Positions 17,461 to 33,704 of a DNA stretch of 64,000 nucleotides are shown here, piece by piece. Numbering within the stretch: position 1 is the first letter of the stretch; each line of letters begins with the position of its first letter. The position numbers were made by a program, and so were the translations under genes. This DNA comes from an uncultured Collinsella sp. Lineage in GTDB: Bacteria; Actinomycetota; Coriobacteriia; Coriobacteriales; Coriobacteriaceae. The stretch is from assembly GCA_934668875.1 (NCBI GenBank), contig CAKUON010000007.1, forward strand, positions 62,001-126,000. Reading direction: 5' to 3'. The notes under the pieces were generated by a model. The model saw only the letters and a program-made list of their open reading frames with translations, ran no database searches and was not told where the DNA came from.

Positions 17461-18420
17461 CTACTTCCAACGAAGCAGATAGCCACCTATATCCAGGCCG
17501 GCGCCAAATCCAACGAGGGCGATGGTGTCGCCCGCATTCAGTGCGTCGGTGCGTGCCAGCCGGTCAAGCGCAAAGGGAATGCAGGCGCTCGAAATGTTGC
17601 CGGTCTCGCGCAGCGTTCGAACCACGCGCTCGTCTGGCACGCCGAGGCGCTTGACCGCCTGACTCAGGATTCGTTCGTTAGCCTGATGGAATACAAAGTG
17701 GTCGATGTCCTCGACCGCGATGCTCGCGTCGCAGACGAGCTTGTTGACCGTGTCGCAGATGGCATTGACGCCGAACTTGAAGACGCGACGACCGTTCATG
17801 GACAGCACACTCTCGCTATCTGCGGAGACCTTAAACGGCGAGGTGCCGACCAGTCCGGGAACGCGCAATGTCTCGACGTCGGGCACCGTCGAAAGCTCAA
17901 CAGCAAGGGGATTCTCTCCCCCAGCCTCTATGACCGCAGCGCCCGCGCCATCGCCAAAAAGCACGCACGTGGCACGGTCGGTCCAATCGAGCGCGCGCGT
18001 CATCTGCTCGGCGGCAACGACCAGCACGTGTTTGGCGCGACCGCGGGCGATATAGCCCTCGGCGACATCGAACGCAAATACGAAGCCGGCACAAGCCGCC
18101 GAAACGTCGAAAGCAGGACATGTGGCACCCAGGCGCTCAGCAACGGCGCACGCTTCGGCAGGAACGAGATGATCGCCCGTCGTCGTCGAACAGACGATAA
18201 GATCCAGCTGGCTCGCATCGATTCCGGACGTCTGGAGCGCTTGCTCGCTCGCTGCCACGGCAAGGTCGTCGAGCGACTCGGTGGTGCACACATGGCGGCT
18301 CTTGATGCCTGTGCGGGTAAAAATCCACTCATCCGAGGTATCGAGGAACTCGGACAGCCCGTCATTGGAAACACTGCGCTTGGGAAGCGCCGAGCCTGTT
18401 CCAAGAATCGTGAAACCCAT
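17461..18420 (-). CDS. fabH: 3-oxoacyl-ACP synthase III FabH
   Basis: 319 residues from the ATG at 18420, which has a strong AAAGGAGG site; the frame is open upstream to 18477 but that part covers the operator region. FabH starts fatty-acid synthesis by condensing acetyl-CoA (or branched primers) with malonyl-ACP. Triad: Cys in FDVSAACAGF, His in FVFHQANERI, Asn in ETGNISSA. It is the first gene of the operon and faces birA across 177 bases with two repeated operator-like sites. Confidence 0.97.
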   Translation of the reverse strand: MGFTILGTGSALPKRSVSNDGLSEFLDTSDEWIFTRTGIKSRHVCTTESLDDLAVAASEQALQTSGIDASQLDLIVCSTTTGDHLVPAEACAVAERLGATCPAFDVSAACAGFVFAFDVAEGYIARGRAKHVLVVAAEQMTRALDWTDRATCVLFGDGAGAAVIEAGGENPLAVELSTVPDVETLRVPGLVGTSPFKVSADSESVLSMNGRRVFKFGVNAICDTVNKLVCDASIAVEDIDHFVFHQANERILSQAVKRLGVPDERVVRTLRETGNISSACIPFALDRLARTDALNAGDTIALVGFGAGLDIGGYLLRWK

Positions 18421-18439
18421 CACTAACCTCCTTTGAGTT

Positions 18440-18501
18440 GTTGACGTGTTTACATCGACCAAGAGAGGATAGCGCATTCTTCGCTTTGTTGACGTGTTAA
18501 C
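18440..18501. promoter_or_regulatory. Two near-identical operator-like sites between fabH and birA
   Basis: GTTGACGTGTTTAC at 18440-18453 and GTTGACGTGTTAAC at 18488-18501 (13 of 14 bases identical, 48 bp apart), each an imperfect palindrome GTTrACnyGTyAAC. On the minus strand a -10-like TATCCT lies between them, so the sites would bracket the fabH promoter. Both fit a repressor controlling fabH and possibly birA. They do not look like the published FabT or FapR sites, and only loosely like the GTTAAC half-sites of BirA. The regulator is not identified in this window. Confidence 0.6.
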
Positions 18502-18597
18502 ATTAAATTGTCCAAATGCGACAAAGGCTTCACATTGTGTCTATCTCTCGACACCATTCGCGTCATTCACTTATTCATTAAGGAGGTAGCAGCCGCT

Positions 18598-19374
18598 ATG
18601 GATGCTCAATTAACGATAGTCGACGTAACCGGATCGACCAACGATGACCTGCTCGAGACAGGAAAACAGGGCGCGCCGCACGGCACGGGACTTGCCGCCC
18701 GCGCGCAAACGGCAGGACGCGGCCGACGCGGCCACAAGTGGGATTCAACCGCCGGCAACCTGTTGCTCTCGATTGTCCTACGTCCACGTGTTGATCCCGC
18801 CAAGTACTCTGGTCTTGCCGCCGTCAGCGGCTTAGCGGTGCTCGAGGCGCTCGAGGTGCAAGGTCTTACTAACGAGATCGGCCTCAAATGGCCCAACGAC
18901 CTCGTCGCGCGAGGGCGCAAACTCGGCGGCATCTTGGTCGAGGCGGCTCGTGACAACGAAGGCAAGCCCTTCGCCGTCTGCGGCATTGGCTTCAACGTAA
19001 GCTACACGCCCCAAGAGGTGCCCGATGGCGGACTGCCGGCAATCGGCCTCTCAGACCTCAACGAGAATGTTCCCACCGTCGATGTGCTACTCGATGAGGT
19101 CTATCACGCGGTCGTGAACGCTGTAGACACATGGGCAGAACGCCTCAACGTCATGGAAGAAGACGCCGGTCCGATCGCACCCGTCCACGATGATTATGTC
19201 GCTCATCTCAATTGGATTGGGGAGCACGTTATCGCCCGCTCCCCCGCAGGAGACGAACTGGCGCGAGGCATCTTTAAAACCGTCGATACCTTTGGACGCA
19301 CGTGTATCGAAACGGAAGACGGCTTGCGTTCCTTCCATTTTGAGGAGGCGTCATTGCGCCCATTGAGCGAATAG
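18598..19374 (+). CDS. birA: Biotin-[acetyl-CoA carboxylase] ligase (group I, no DNA-binding domain)
   Basis: 258 residues from ATG 18598 (AGGAGG 11 bases upstream). It makes biotinyl-AMP and attaches biotin to AccB Lys124. Motifs: STNDDLLETG, the biotin-loop AGRGRRGHKW, KWPNDLVA and the GIGFNVSYT segment. The N-terminal helix-turn-helix of bifunctional BirA repressors is missing, so it is probably not itself the regulator of the shared promoter region. Divergent to the fab-acc operon, a functional pairing with its only visible substrate. Confidence 0.95.
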   Translation: MDAQLTIVDVTGSTNDDLLETGKQGAPHGTGLAARAQTAGRGRRGHKWDSTAGNLLLSIVLRPRVDPAKYSGLAAVSGLAVLEALEVQGLTNEIGLKWPNDLVARGRKLGGILVEAARDNEGKPFAVCGIGFNVSYTPQEVPDGGLPAIGLSDLNENVPTVDVLLDEVYHAVVNAVDTWAERLNVMEEDAGPIAPVHDDYVAHLNWIGEHVIARSPAGDELARGIFKTVDTFGRTCIETEDGLRSFHFEEASLRPLSE

Positions 19375-19428
19375 AGCGCCGCAGCCACCTACTCGGCAGC
19401 ATTACCCGGCAGTCCAAACCATCATGCA

Positions 19429-19468
19429 AAACAAAAGGGCCCCGCTACCGTAACGGCAGCGGGGCCCT
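19429..19468 (-). terminator. Terminator of the rpsL-rpsG-fusA-rpsJ operon
   Basis: Stem AGGGCCCCGCTgCC / GGtAGCGGGGCCCT on the minus strand followed by TTTTGTTTT. It ends the operon 22 bases after rpsJ, showing that transcription no longer continues into rplC as it does in the ancestral str-S10 arrangement. There is no T-run on the plus side for birA. Confidence 0.92.
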
Positions 19469-19489
19469 GTAAGCAACAAGCGATTTCGC

Positions 19490-19798
19490 TTAGAGCTTGA
19501 TGTCGATGTCGACGCCAGCGGGGAGGTCGAGACGCATGAGCGAATCAACGGTGCCCGAGGTGGGGTCGAGAATGTCGATGAGGCGCTTGTGGGTGCGCAT
19601 CTCGAACTGCTCACGGGAGTCCTTGTTCACGTGCGGCGAGCGGATAACCGTGTACAGGTTGCGCTCGGTGGGCAGGGGGACAGGACCGGAAACGCGAGCG
19701 CCGGTCTTCTGAGCGGTCTCGACGATGAGCTTCGCGGACTGATCGACGACCTCGTGATCATAGCCCTTGAGGCGAATGCGGATCTTCTGGGTAGCCAA
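19490..19798 (-). CDS. rpsJ: 30S ribosomal protein S10 (also NusE)
   Basis: 102 residues, canonical: [20 protein letters not shown] at the start, [14 protein letters not shown] in the loop. S10 is both a 30S protein and, as NusE, part of antitermination complexes with NusB/NusG. It is usually the first gene of the S10 operon; here it is the last gene of the str operon, directly after fusA (60-base gap) and closed by a terminator. rplC is 14 kb downstream on the same strand. Confidence 0.98.
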   Translation of the reverse strand: MATQKIRIRLKGYDHEVVDQSAKLIVETAQKTGARVSGPVPLPTERNLYTVIRSPHVNKDSREQFEMRTHKRLIDILDPTSGTVDSLMRLDLPAGVDIDIKL

Positions 19799-19858
19799 CT
19801 TAAACCTCCAAAGAGTGCGAGAGATGTTCTCGCGGATTACGTAACAGGGAGCTCGAAC

Positions 19859-21958
19859 TTAGGCGTTCTTGCTCATGACCTCGTCCACGATGGACTTGGG
19901 CGCGGGCTCATAAGAGTCGAACTGCATCGTGTAGGATGCACGGCCCTGGGTCTGGGAGCGAAGGTCGGTAGCGTAACCGAACATCTCGCCCAGCGGCACC
20001 TTGGCACGGATGAGCTTGCTGTTCTTGCGATCCTCCATGCCCTCGATCTTGCCGCGGCGACCGGAGAGGTTGCCCATAACGTCGCCCATGTACTGCTCGG
20101 GGGTCTCGACCTCGACAGCCATGATCGGCTCGAGCAGCTGCGGATCGGACTTCTTGAGGGCGTCCTTGATAGCCATGGAACCGGCGATCTTAAAGGCGGC
20201 CTCGGAGGAGTCGACCTCGTGGTAAGAACCGTCGAACAGGGTGACCTTAACGTCGAGGACCGGGAAGCCGGCGATAACACCGGTGTTCAGGGCCTCCTGG
20301 ATGCCCTTGTCGATAGACGGGATGTACTCCTTGGGCACGACGCCGCCGACGATAGCGTTGACGAACTCGTAGCCGAAGCCCTCCTCCATCTTCTCGAGCT
20401 TGATGACGGCGTGGCCGTACTGACCGCGACCGCCGGACTGACGGACGAACTTGCCCTCAGCCTTCTCGACGTCGTGACCAGCGGTCTCGCGGTAGGCAAC
20501 CTGGGGCTTACCAACGTTAGCATCAACCTTGAACTCGCGGAGCAGACGGTCGACGATGATCTCGAGGTGCAGCTCGCCCATGCCGGCGATGATGGTCTGG
20601 CCGGTCTCGTGGTTGGTGGACACCTGGAAGGTCGGGTCCTCCTCGGCGAGCTTGGTCAGAGCCAGGGACATCTTGTCCTGCTCGGCCTTGGTCTTGGGCT
20701 CGATGGCAACGTCGATAACGGGCTTAGCGAACTCGATCTTCTCGAGGACGATCTCCTTGCCCTCGGCGCACAGGGTGTCACCGGTGGTGGAGTTCTTGAA
20801 GCCGACGCAAGCGACGATGTCGCCGGCGGCAGCGTCGTCACGGTCGATACGCTCGGCGGCGTTCATCTCGAGGATGCGGCCGAGGCGCTCGCGCTGACCG
20901 TTGGAAGCGTTGACAACGTAGGAGCCGGACTCGGCGCGGCCGGAGTAAACGCGGACGTAGGTGAGCTTACCGACGAACGGGTCGGTCATGATCTTGAAGA
21001 CCAGACCGGAGAAGGGCTCGTCGAAGGAAGGATGACGCTGGATCTCCTCGCCGGTGTCCGGATCGGTACCGGTGACGGCCTCGACGTCGAGCGGGCTGGG
21101 CAGGTAGTCGACGACAGCGTCGAGCAGCTCCTGGACGCCCTTGTTCTTGTAGGCGGAGCCCACGAAGACGAGGTTGAGCTCGTTGGCCAGAACGCCCTTG
21201 CGCAGAGCAGCCTTGAGCTCCTCAACGGTGAAGTCCTCCTCCATGAGGATCTTCTCCATGAGCTCGTCATCAAAGCTGGCAGCGGCGTCGAGGAGCTCCT
21301 CGCGCTTGGTGGCAGCGATGTCGGCGAACTCAGCCGGGATCTCGTCCATCGGCTCGGGGTAGGTCATGCCCTTCTCGTCGGCCTTGAAGTCCCATGCAGT
21401 CATGGTGACCAGGTCGATGACGCCCCAGAAGTTGTCCTCGGCGCCCATCGGTACCTGAGCGGCCACGGCGTTAGCGTCGAGACGATCCTTCATGGTCTCG
21501 ATAGCGTTGAAGAAGTCAGCGCCCACGCGGTCATACTTGTTGATGAAGGCGATGCGGGGGACGTTGAAGGTGGAAGCCTGACGCCAAACGGTCTCAGACT
21601 GGGGCTGAACGCCGGCAACGGCGTCGAAGACGGCGACAGCGCCATCGAGGACGCGCAGGCAGCGCTCGACCTCGGCGGTGAAGTCAACGTGGCCCGGGGT
21701 GTCGATGATCTGGATGCGGTAGTCCTTACCGTCCTTGTTCCAGAAGCACGTGGTAGCAGCGGAGGTAATGGTTACGCCGCGCTCCTGCTCCTGAACCATC
21801 CAGTCCATGGTGGCAGCGCCCTCATGGACCTCACCGATCTTGTGAGTCTTACCGGTGTAGTAAAGAATACGCTCGGTCGTGGTGGTCTTACCGGCATCGA
21901 TGTGGGCCATGATGCCGATGTTACGGGTATCGGAAAGCTTGTACTTAGGCTTAGCCAT
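19859..21958 (-). CDS. fusA: Elongation factor G
   Basis: 699 residues, the usual EF-G size. GTP-binding motifs [15 protein letters not shown] (G1, residues about 18-32), [10 protein letters not shown] (G3) and NKYD (G4; commonly NKMD, so Tyr replaces Met). EF-G drives translocation and, with RRF, ribosome recycling. The stretches around [13 protein letters not shown] and [12 protein letters not shown] belong to domains IV-V. Encoded 20 bases after rpsG. No tuf gene follows; the tuf in this window is at 61.2 kb. Confidence 0.97.
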   Translation of the reverse strand: MAKPKYKLSDTRNIGIMAHIDAGKTTTTERILYYTGKTHKIGEVHEGAATMDWMVQEQERGVTITSAATTCFWNKDGKDYRIQIIDTPGHVDFTAEVERCLRVLDGAVAVFDAVAGVQPQSETVWRQASTFNVPRIAFINKYDRVGADFFNAIETMKDRLDANAVAAQVPMGAEDNFWGVIDLVTMTAWDFKADEKGMTYPEPMDEIPAEFADIAATKREELLDAAASFDDELMEKILMEEDFTVEELKAALRKGVLANELNLVFVGSAYKNKGVQELLDAVVDYLPSPLDVEAVTGTDPDTGEEIQRHPSFDEPFSGLVFKIMTDPFVGKLTYVRVYSGRAESGSYVVNASNGQRERLGRILEMNAAERIDRDDAAAGDIVACVGFKNSTTGDTLCAEGKEIVLEKIEFAKPVIDVAIEPKTKAEQDKMSLALTKLAEEDPTFQVSTNHETGQTIIAGMGELHLEIIVDRLLREFKVDANVGKPQVAYRETAGHDVEKAEGKFVRQSGGRGQYGHAVIKLEKMEEGFGYEFVNAIVGGVVPKEYIPSIDKGIQEALNTGVIAGFPVLDVKVTLFDGSYHEVDSSEAAFKIAGSMAIKDALKKSDPQLLEPIMAVEVETPEQYMGDVMGNLSGRRGKIEGMEDRKNSKLIRAKVPLGEMFGYATDLRSQTQGRASYTMQFDSYEPAPKSIVDEVMSKNA

Positions 21959-21977
21959 GTTAGTTCCTTACCTTAAC

Positions 21978-22451
21978 TTACCAACGATAGTGAGAGAACG
22001 CGCGGTTGGCCTCGGCCATCTTGAAGACGTCCTCACGCTTCTTGACGGAAGCGCCCAGGCCGTTGGAAGCGTCGAGAATCTCGTTGGCGAGACGCTCGGC
22101 CATGGTCTTCTCCTTGCGAGCGCGGGAGAAGTTGACGATCCAGCGGATACCCAGAGCGGTGGAACGACGGGAGTTGACCTCCATCGGGACCTGATAGGTA
22201 GCGCCACCGACACGCTTGGGCTTAACCTCGAGCGTGGGCTTGACGTTGTCCATAGCCTTCTTGAAGGTAGCGAGAGCGTCGCCACCCTCGGACTTCTCGG
22301 CAACGATCTCGAAAGCGGTGTAAACGATGCGCTCAGCGGTGGCCTTCTTGCCGTCAAGAAGGACCTTGTTGATGAGCTGAGTCACCAGGCGGTTGTTGTA
22401 AACGGCGTCAGGCTGAACCTCACGACGATTAGCTGCTGCACGACGCGGCAT
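21978..22451 (-). CDS. rpsG: 30S ribosomal protein S7
   Basis: 157 residues (usual 156). S7 organises the 30S head and contacts E-site tRNA. Begins [16 protein letters not shown]; contains [11 protein letters not shown] and [25 protein letters not shown] start behind AAGGAG. A 73-base gap from rpsL contains a GC-rich hairpin (CCGTG..CACGG type) that could be an S7 or S12 regulatory site, as in the E. coli str operon; this is inferred only. Confidence 0.98.
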   Translation of the reverse strand: MPRRAAANRREVQPDAVYNNRLVTQLINKVLLDGKKATAERIVYTAFEIVAEKSEGGDALATFKKAMDNVKPTLEVKPKRVGGATYQVPMEVNSRRSTALGIRWIVNFSRARKEKTMAERLANEILDASNGLGASVKKREDVFKMAEANRAFSHYRW

Positions 22452-22524
22452 GTGAAATCTCCTTAAGTGTCTACCGTGCGGCGCTTAGGCGGCACACGGC
22501 GAAAGTATCAAAACGTTATCTGGC

Positions 22525-22902
22525 TTATTTGGCCTTGGGGCGCTTAGCACCGTACTTAGAACGGGCCTGCATACGGTTCTGGACCGGAGCAGCGTCGTAG
22601 GCGCCACGGATGACGTGATAACGGACACCAGGGAGGTCACGGACACGACCGCCGCGGACGAGCACGATGGAGTGCTCCTGCAGGTTGTGGCCCTCACCCG
22701 GGATGTAAGCAGTAACTTCGATGCCGTTGACAAGGCGAACACGGGCAACCTTACGAAGAGCCGAGTTAGGCTTCTTGGGGCTCGTGGTGAAGACGCGGGT
22801 GCACACGCCGCGCTTCTGGGAGTTGTGCTGCAGAGCAGCGTTCTTGGACTTCTTGGGCACGGAACGACGGCCCTGGCGAACCAGCTGGTTAATAGTAGGC
22901 AA
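22525..22902 (-). CDS. rpsL: 30S ribosomal protein S12 with Arg88
   Basis: 125 residues. S12 monitors codon-anticodon pairing and binds near the streptomycin site. Lys43 in [13 protein letters not shown] is the sensitive type, but position 88 in [13 protein letters not shown] is Arg (codon CGT) where most bacteria have Lys. K88R is a known streptomycin-resistance substitution in Mycobacterium tuberculosis, which has the same numbering. Start ATG behind an AAGGAGTA site. First gene of the rpsL-rpsG-fusA-rpsJ operon with its promoter at 22996-23024. Confidence 0.98.
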   Translation of the reverse strand: MPTINQLVRQGRRSVPKKSKNAALQHNSQKRGVCTRVFTTSPKKPNSALRKVARVRLVNGIEVTAYIPGEGHNLQEHSIVLVRGGRVRDLPGVRYHVIRGAYDAAPVQNRMQARSKYGAKRPKAK

Positions 22903-22995
22903 AGCGTACTCCTTCTCGAATGATTCCAGCTTTCTGTAAAGTGCAACGGCTTGAATCGAGGGGTCAGCATCCCCCTACGAAACACGCAGTTCGAT

Positions 22996-23024
22996 AGGAT
23001 ACGTGGCGTTAGCTGTGCCGTCAA
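22996..23024 (-). promoter_or_regulatory. Promoter of the rpsL operon
   Basis: On the minus strand TTGACG (23024-23019), a 17-base spacer, then TATCCT (23001-22996), about 95 bases before the rpsL start. Directly upstream of the -35 box (23029-23048) is a GGATACGCCCGGCGGCGTGG segment related to the hairpins at 62809-62832 and 5748-5773. Confidence 0.75.
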
Positions 23025-23107
23025 CAGACCACGCCGCCGGGCGTATCCCAAAATTGGCACATTTCCGCAAACCCTACACAAAAGGAATCCCCTCCTGTGC
23101 GCGGGGG

Positions 23108-23248
23108 CGGATTCCCGGACCGGGCGGCGCAGGGGTTAGGTTTGCTGCTCTACAGTCCTGGCTCGCACGGAGGCCACATTAAGTGGCCTCCGGCTCGTGC
23201 GGAACTCGCGACAAACTTAACCCCTGCGCCGCCCGGTCCGGGAATCCG
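23108..23248 (-). repeat. Large palindrome E2 (conserved core, locus-specific arms)
   Basis: 37-bp arms at 23108-23144 and 23212-23248 match at 36 of 37 positions, around a 67-base core (23145-23211) almost identical to that of E1. The inner stem is GAGGCCAC/GTGGCCTC, whereas E1 and E3 have AGAGCAC/GTGCTCT, so both strands of the stem changed together while loop ATTAA and flanks stayed constant. It lies just upstream of the rpsL promoter, in the same orientation relative to the downstream operon as E1 and E3. Confidence 0.9.
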
Positions 23249-23373
23249 ACGTGCTCGTCGGGGCGACGTTCCCTGCAAAAAAGGGGCGAGTTTATTTTGG
23301 TCGGTTTTATCTGCGGAAACGTCGCGCTCCAGCGGTGATCCGCCCTCATCTGTCATAGGGAAATCGGCGGCGC

Positions 23374-23504
23374 TTTCGGAAGTATGCGGCAAATTCTGGA
23401 CCTGCCGAGCACGCCGGGGTTTTGCGATAATAAACCCGCAGGTAGAGCGCTTGAGCATATGCGGTGTGGTCGGCCCATCGAGATTTTGCCGCATACTTCC
23501 GAAA
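23374..23504. repeat. 131-bp inverted-repeat element, perfect 20-bp ends
   Basis: The left end (23374-23393) and right end (23485-23504) are exact reverse complements. The interior has no coding capacity. No target-site duplication is obvious. Possible MITE-like or REP-like intergenic repeat; the sequence class is not related to the E1-E3 palindromes. Confidence 0.75.
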
Positions 23505-23545
23505 TTCAGGCGAATATCGCTCAAAATAACCGTCCATATAACGCA

Positions 23546-23578
23546 AAATAGGCCGCTTCCCCTAGTGGGAAGCGGCCT
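23546..23578 (-). terminator. Terminator of the sigma/anti-sigma operon
   Basis: Minus-strand stem AGGCCGCTTCCC / GGGAAGCGGCCT with a short loop, followed by ATTTTG, seven bases past the stop codon of the gene at 23585. Confidence 0.85.
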
Positions 23579-23584
23579 CAAGCC

Positions 23585-24661
23585 TTACGAGTAGACGATG
23601 GTAAAGGGTACTTCTGCTTCGGTCTCTCCTGTTGATGTGCACCTCGTTCCCTCAAGGGTTACCGATACAACCTGATCGACATTGATGAGCCTTGTCGGAA
23701 CCCAGATGTTCTCTCCGCTATTGCGCGCCAAAGAAAAATATAAGTTGAACACCCCCGCGTCGTCATCTTCGATAATCTGCTCCGACCCATCCTTGTAGCT
23801 GACGGTCAGCTTATTATCAACTGCTTCGTAGCCCAGATCGTCGATGTGCGTCTGGATGGAAAACGGACTGATCTCGAGAGGCGAGTCATCGGAGCGGAGT
23901 TCTTTTGTATCGACGTGCGCTCCGACGTTAAACTCTGGCGTCGATACCTCGATCACCTTCGCATCCTCACCTTTGCCCTCTGTCCAGCTGATATTCCAGG
24001 TGACCGCATGTCGTAAATCTCGATCGCGATTCCAAGATGCAAAGTACATCGTGCCGTTAATGACCGTGTCGCTTGATGTGTCCTTATCAATGGTGCAGCG
24101 TGTATCAGCCCATTCCTCGCCGAAGTTCATGCTGGGCGTGCCGATGCCCTGTTCTTCTTCACCATAGAGAACAAGTTCGCCAGTCTCTGCTGCCGGCTTG
24201 TAGTAGTTAACACCATTTGGATTGGACAACGTAAACGTCACGGCACCGCAACCGTTTTTATCGATAGCCATATCATGAATGTCGAGTGTATAGCCGTTGC
24301 CCTCGACGGACAGATTGACCTTCTGTACTGAACCCTCCAAGCTTTGGGGCGCGGTGCCATCACCAAATTCTCTGGTGTAGGTATATTTAGTCCCCGACGA
24401 GCCGCCATTGGTCCAGGTAATGGAATCCCCGTTGCCGTGATTTCCCCAGGCCGAGGCAAAATAACTGGCATTGACAACGGCGTAGGCGACCCCTCCGGTC
24501 GCCAGCACTCCGGCAAGGCATCCGATCACGGCAACGTACAGAGGCTTCGCGTGACCCTTTCGGCGAAGCGGCTCACCAGCAGCGGCATAAAGAACACGGT
24601 CAGCAAGATCGCTATCGGCTTGGACGGACTCGAAGGCCTGCTTGATTTGGTTGGATTTCAC
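23585..24661 (-). CDS. Probable membrane-anchored anti-sigma factor, DUF4179-like
   Basis: 358 residues. A cytoplasmic N-terminus of about 38 residues is followed by one membrane segment (LYVAVIGCLAGVLATGGVAYAVV, near residues 41-63 in two parts) and a large outside domain rich in Ser, Thr, Asp and aromatic residues. The layout and its 50-base overlap with the ECF sigma gene upstream match anti-sigma/sensor proteins coupled to SigV-type sigma factors. The short inside part lacks the HxxxCxxC motif of ZAS-type anti-sigmas. The function is inferred from context; the sensed signal is unknown. Confidence 0.6.
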   Translation of the reverse strand: MKSNQIKQAFESVQADSDLADRVLYAAAGEPLRRKGHAKPLYVAVIGCLAGVLATGGVAYAVVNASYFASAWGNHGNGDSITWTNGGSSGTKYTYTREFGDGTAPQSLEGSVQKVNLSVEGNGYTLDIHDMAIDKNGCGAVTFTLSNPNGVNYYKPAAETGELVLYGEEEQGIGTPSMNFGEEWADTRCTIDKDTSSDTVINGTMYFASWNRDRDLRHAVTWNISWTEGKGEDAKVIEVSTPEFNVGAHVDTKELRSDDSPLEISPFSIQTHIDDLGYEAVDNKLTVSYKDGSEQIIEDDDAGVFNLYFSLARNSGENIWVPTRLINVDQVVSVTLEGTRCTSTGETEAEVPFTIVYS

Positions 24662-25130
24662 GGTCGCCCTCCTCTAGGATGAACTTGAGCTTCGATCGAC
24701 CGCGAGCTAAACGCGTTCGAACGGTCGCGGCTGGCACGTGCAGCAACTCGGCAATCTCTGAAGTCGAGAAGCCCAGATAGTAATAGAGCACGATGGGGAT
24801 ACGGAATCGTTCCGGAAGCCGCATGACATCTGACAGGACGGCCTTGGTCTCATCCTGCGCTGTCGAAAGCGACTTGGCCAGGTTCTCAATATCCTCCACA
24901 CGCCTCCATGGCTTTCGAAAGAGAGATTTGCATTCATTGATCGTGACCCGGATAAGCCATCGACGAAGATGTTCCCAGCTTTCAAATTGCGCATCGCTTT
25001 TGAGTAACTTCAGAAAGACGTCTTGAGCGACATCGTCGGCGTCGGCGCGATCACGCAGGTACGTCAATGCGATCCGAAACACGACATCCCGGTGATCTTC
25101 GACCGCCTGTCTAAATGCTTGTTCTTCCAT
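24612..25130 (-). CDS. ECF-type RNA polymerase sigma factor
   Basis: 172 residues from ATG 25130 (GGAGGTGATT site immediately upstream; a GTG at 25136 is less likely). Region 2 has TYLRDRADADDVAQDVFLKL, the ECF core-binding and -10 recognition segment; region 4 has LPERFRIPIVLYYYLGFSTSEIAELLHVPAATVRTRL, a helix-turn-helix for -35 recognition. It overlaps the putative anti-sigma gene, so the pair should be co-expressed. The operon lies between rpoC and rpsL, neighbours normally adjacent. Confidence 0.92.
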   Translation of the reverse strand: MEEQAFRQAVEDHRDVVFRIALTYLRDRADADDVAQDVFLKLLKSDAQFESWEHLRRWLIRVTINECKSLFRKPWRRVEDIENLAKSLSTAQDETKAVLSDVMRLPERFRIPIVLYYYLGFSTSEIAELLHVPAATVRTRLARGRSKLKFILEEGDREIQPNQAGLRVRPSR

Positions 25131-25296
25131 AATCACCTCCCGGTGACGTTATTGGTTCTCGATGAGGCCCTCACCATAGATACGCTTTGACCGAACAGAA
25201 TGTTTCAAATTCAAGCAGGAAAAACCTACCAAAATTAATCCGTCCCTTTTTGGCAAGGGATCAACGGAACGCAACAGGTTGAGCATACGCAAGCGA

Positions 25297-25396
25297 GCGG
25301 CCCCCAGAGCGTACAAGGTGGCATGAAAAAGGCAGGGCATTGACCTTTTGGTCATGCCCTGCCTTTTGAATGACAGATTGTAGCTCTGGGGGCCGC
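25297..25396. repeat. Nested inverted repeat around the rpoC terminator
   Basis: GCGGCCCCCAGAGC at 25297-25310 is exactly complementary to 25383-25396 and encloses the terminator hairpin. Together they form a 100-bp palindromic structure, perhaps a mobile terminator-like repeat. Confidence 0.7.
25325..25368. terminator. Bidirectional terminator after rpoC
   Basis: Stem AAAAGGCAGGGCAT-GACC / GGTC-ATGCCCTGCCTTTT, flanked by A-run on one side and T-run on the other, so it works in both directions. It is about 75 bases past the rpoC stop codon. Confidence 0.92.
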
Positions 25397-25440
25397 GCAG
25401 CGACGGAGGTCACCGCCGTTCGTTAGAACGGCGGAACTAA

Positions 25441-29919
<4,479 letters not shown>

Positions 29920-29925
29920 AGTCAA

Positions 29926-33417
<3,492 letters not shown>

Positions 33418-33490
33418 CAGGTTTTTCCTCCTTCACGGAAATGCTCGGTGGGTTGGCGAGGCATAGCTTCGCCAGTTATCGCAACCTAAT

Positions 33491-33518
33491 AGTTTATCAG
33501 GTACCGACCGTTGGGCAA
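33491..33518 (-). promoter_or_regulatory. Probable rpoBC promoter
   Basis: On the minus strand TTGCCC (33518-33513), a 16-base spacer and TAAACT (33496-33491) preceded by TGA. It lies 74 bases upstream of the rpoB start and downstream of the galU terminator, so rpoBC can be transcribed independently of rplJL. Confidence 0.6.
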
Positions 33519-33651
33519 GAAAAGCCTTGACGCGATTGAGTTTTTGGAGTAGCAAAGTTTTTCGACAGAAAACACGCAGGTAGATGTATGTGTATCGAAC
33601 ATCTGTTCATATATTTTCTGTGAACAGAGAGCCGGCAATCGCAGCTCTTAT

Positions 33652-33684
33652 AAAAAACGGGCGCGAACCGAGGTCCACGCCCGT
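33652..33684 (-). terminator. Terminator of galU
   Basis: Minus-strand stem ACGGGCG / CGCCCGT followed by TTTTTTAT, 20 bases past the galU stop codon. Confidence 0.9.
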
Positions 33685-33704
33685 AAATGTCGATGACCGA
33701 AGGC

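Larger units (their letters stand above)
23249..23584. other. Non-coding stretch with a second palindrome type
   Basis: No gene is supported between E2 and the membrane protein gene at 23585. The main content is a 131-bp element with perfect 20-bp inverted ends at 23374-23393 and 23485-23504 (TTTCGGAAGTATGCGGCAAA), enclosing a small hairpin GGGTTT/AAACCC, and a terminator at 23546-23578. The element resembles small non-autonomous repeats (MITE/REP-like). Confidence 0.7.
25131..25440. other. Non-coding gap between rpoC and the sigma factor gene
   Basis: About 310 bases with no supported gene. It holds the rpoC terminator (25325-25368), a nested 14-bp inverted repeat around it (25297-25310 / 25383-25396) and a palindrome next to the rpoC stop codon (CCGCCGTTC/GAACGGCGG, about 25412-25433). 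The upstream part presumably carries the sigma-factor promoter, which I could not place with confidence. Confidence 0.6.

Noticed and set aside
25149..25355. 68-codon open frame on the minus strand after rpoC
   Set aside because: Overlaps the terminator and inverted repeats; composition is not protein-like.
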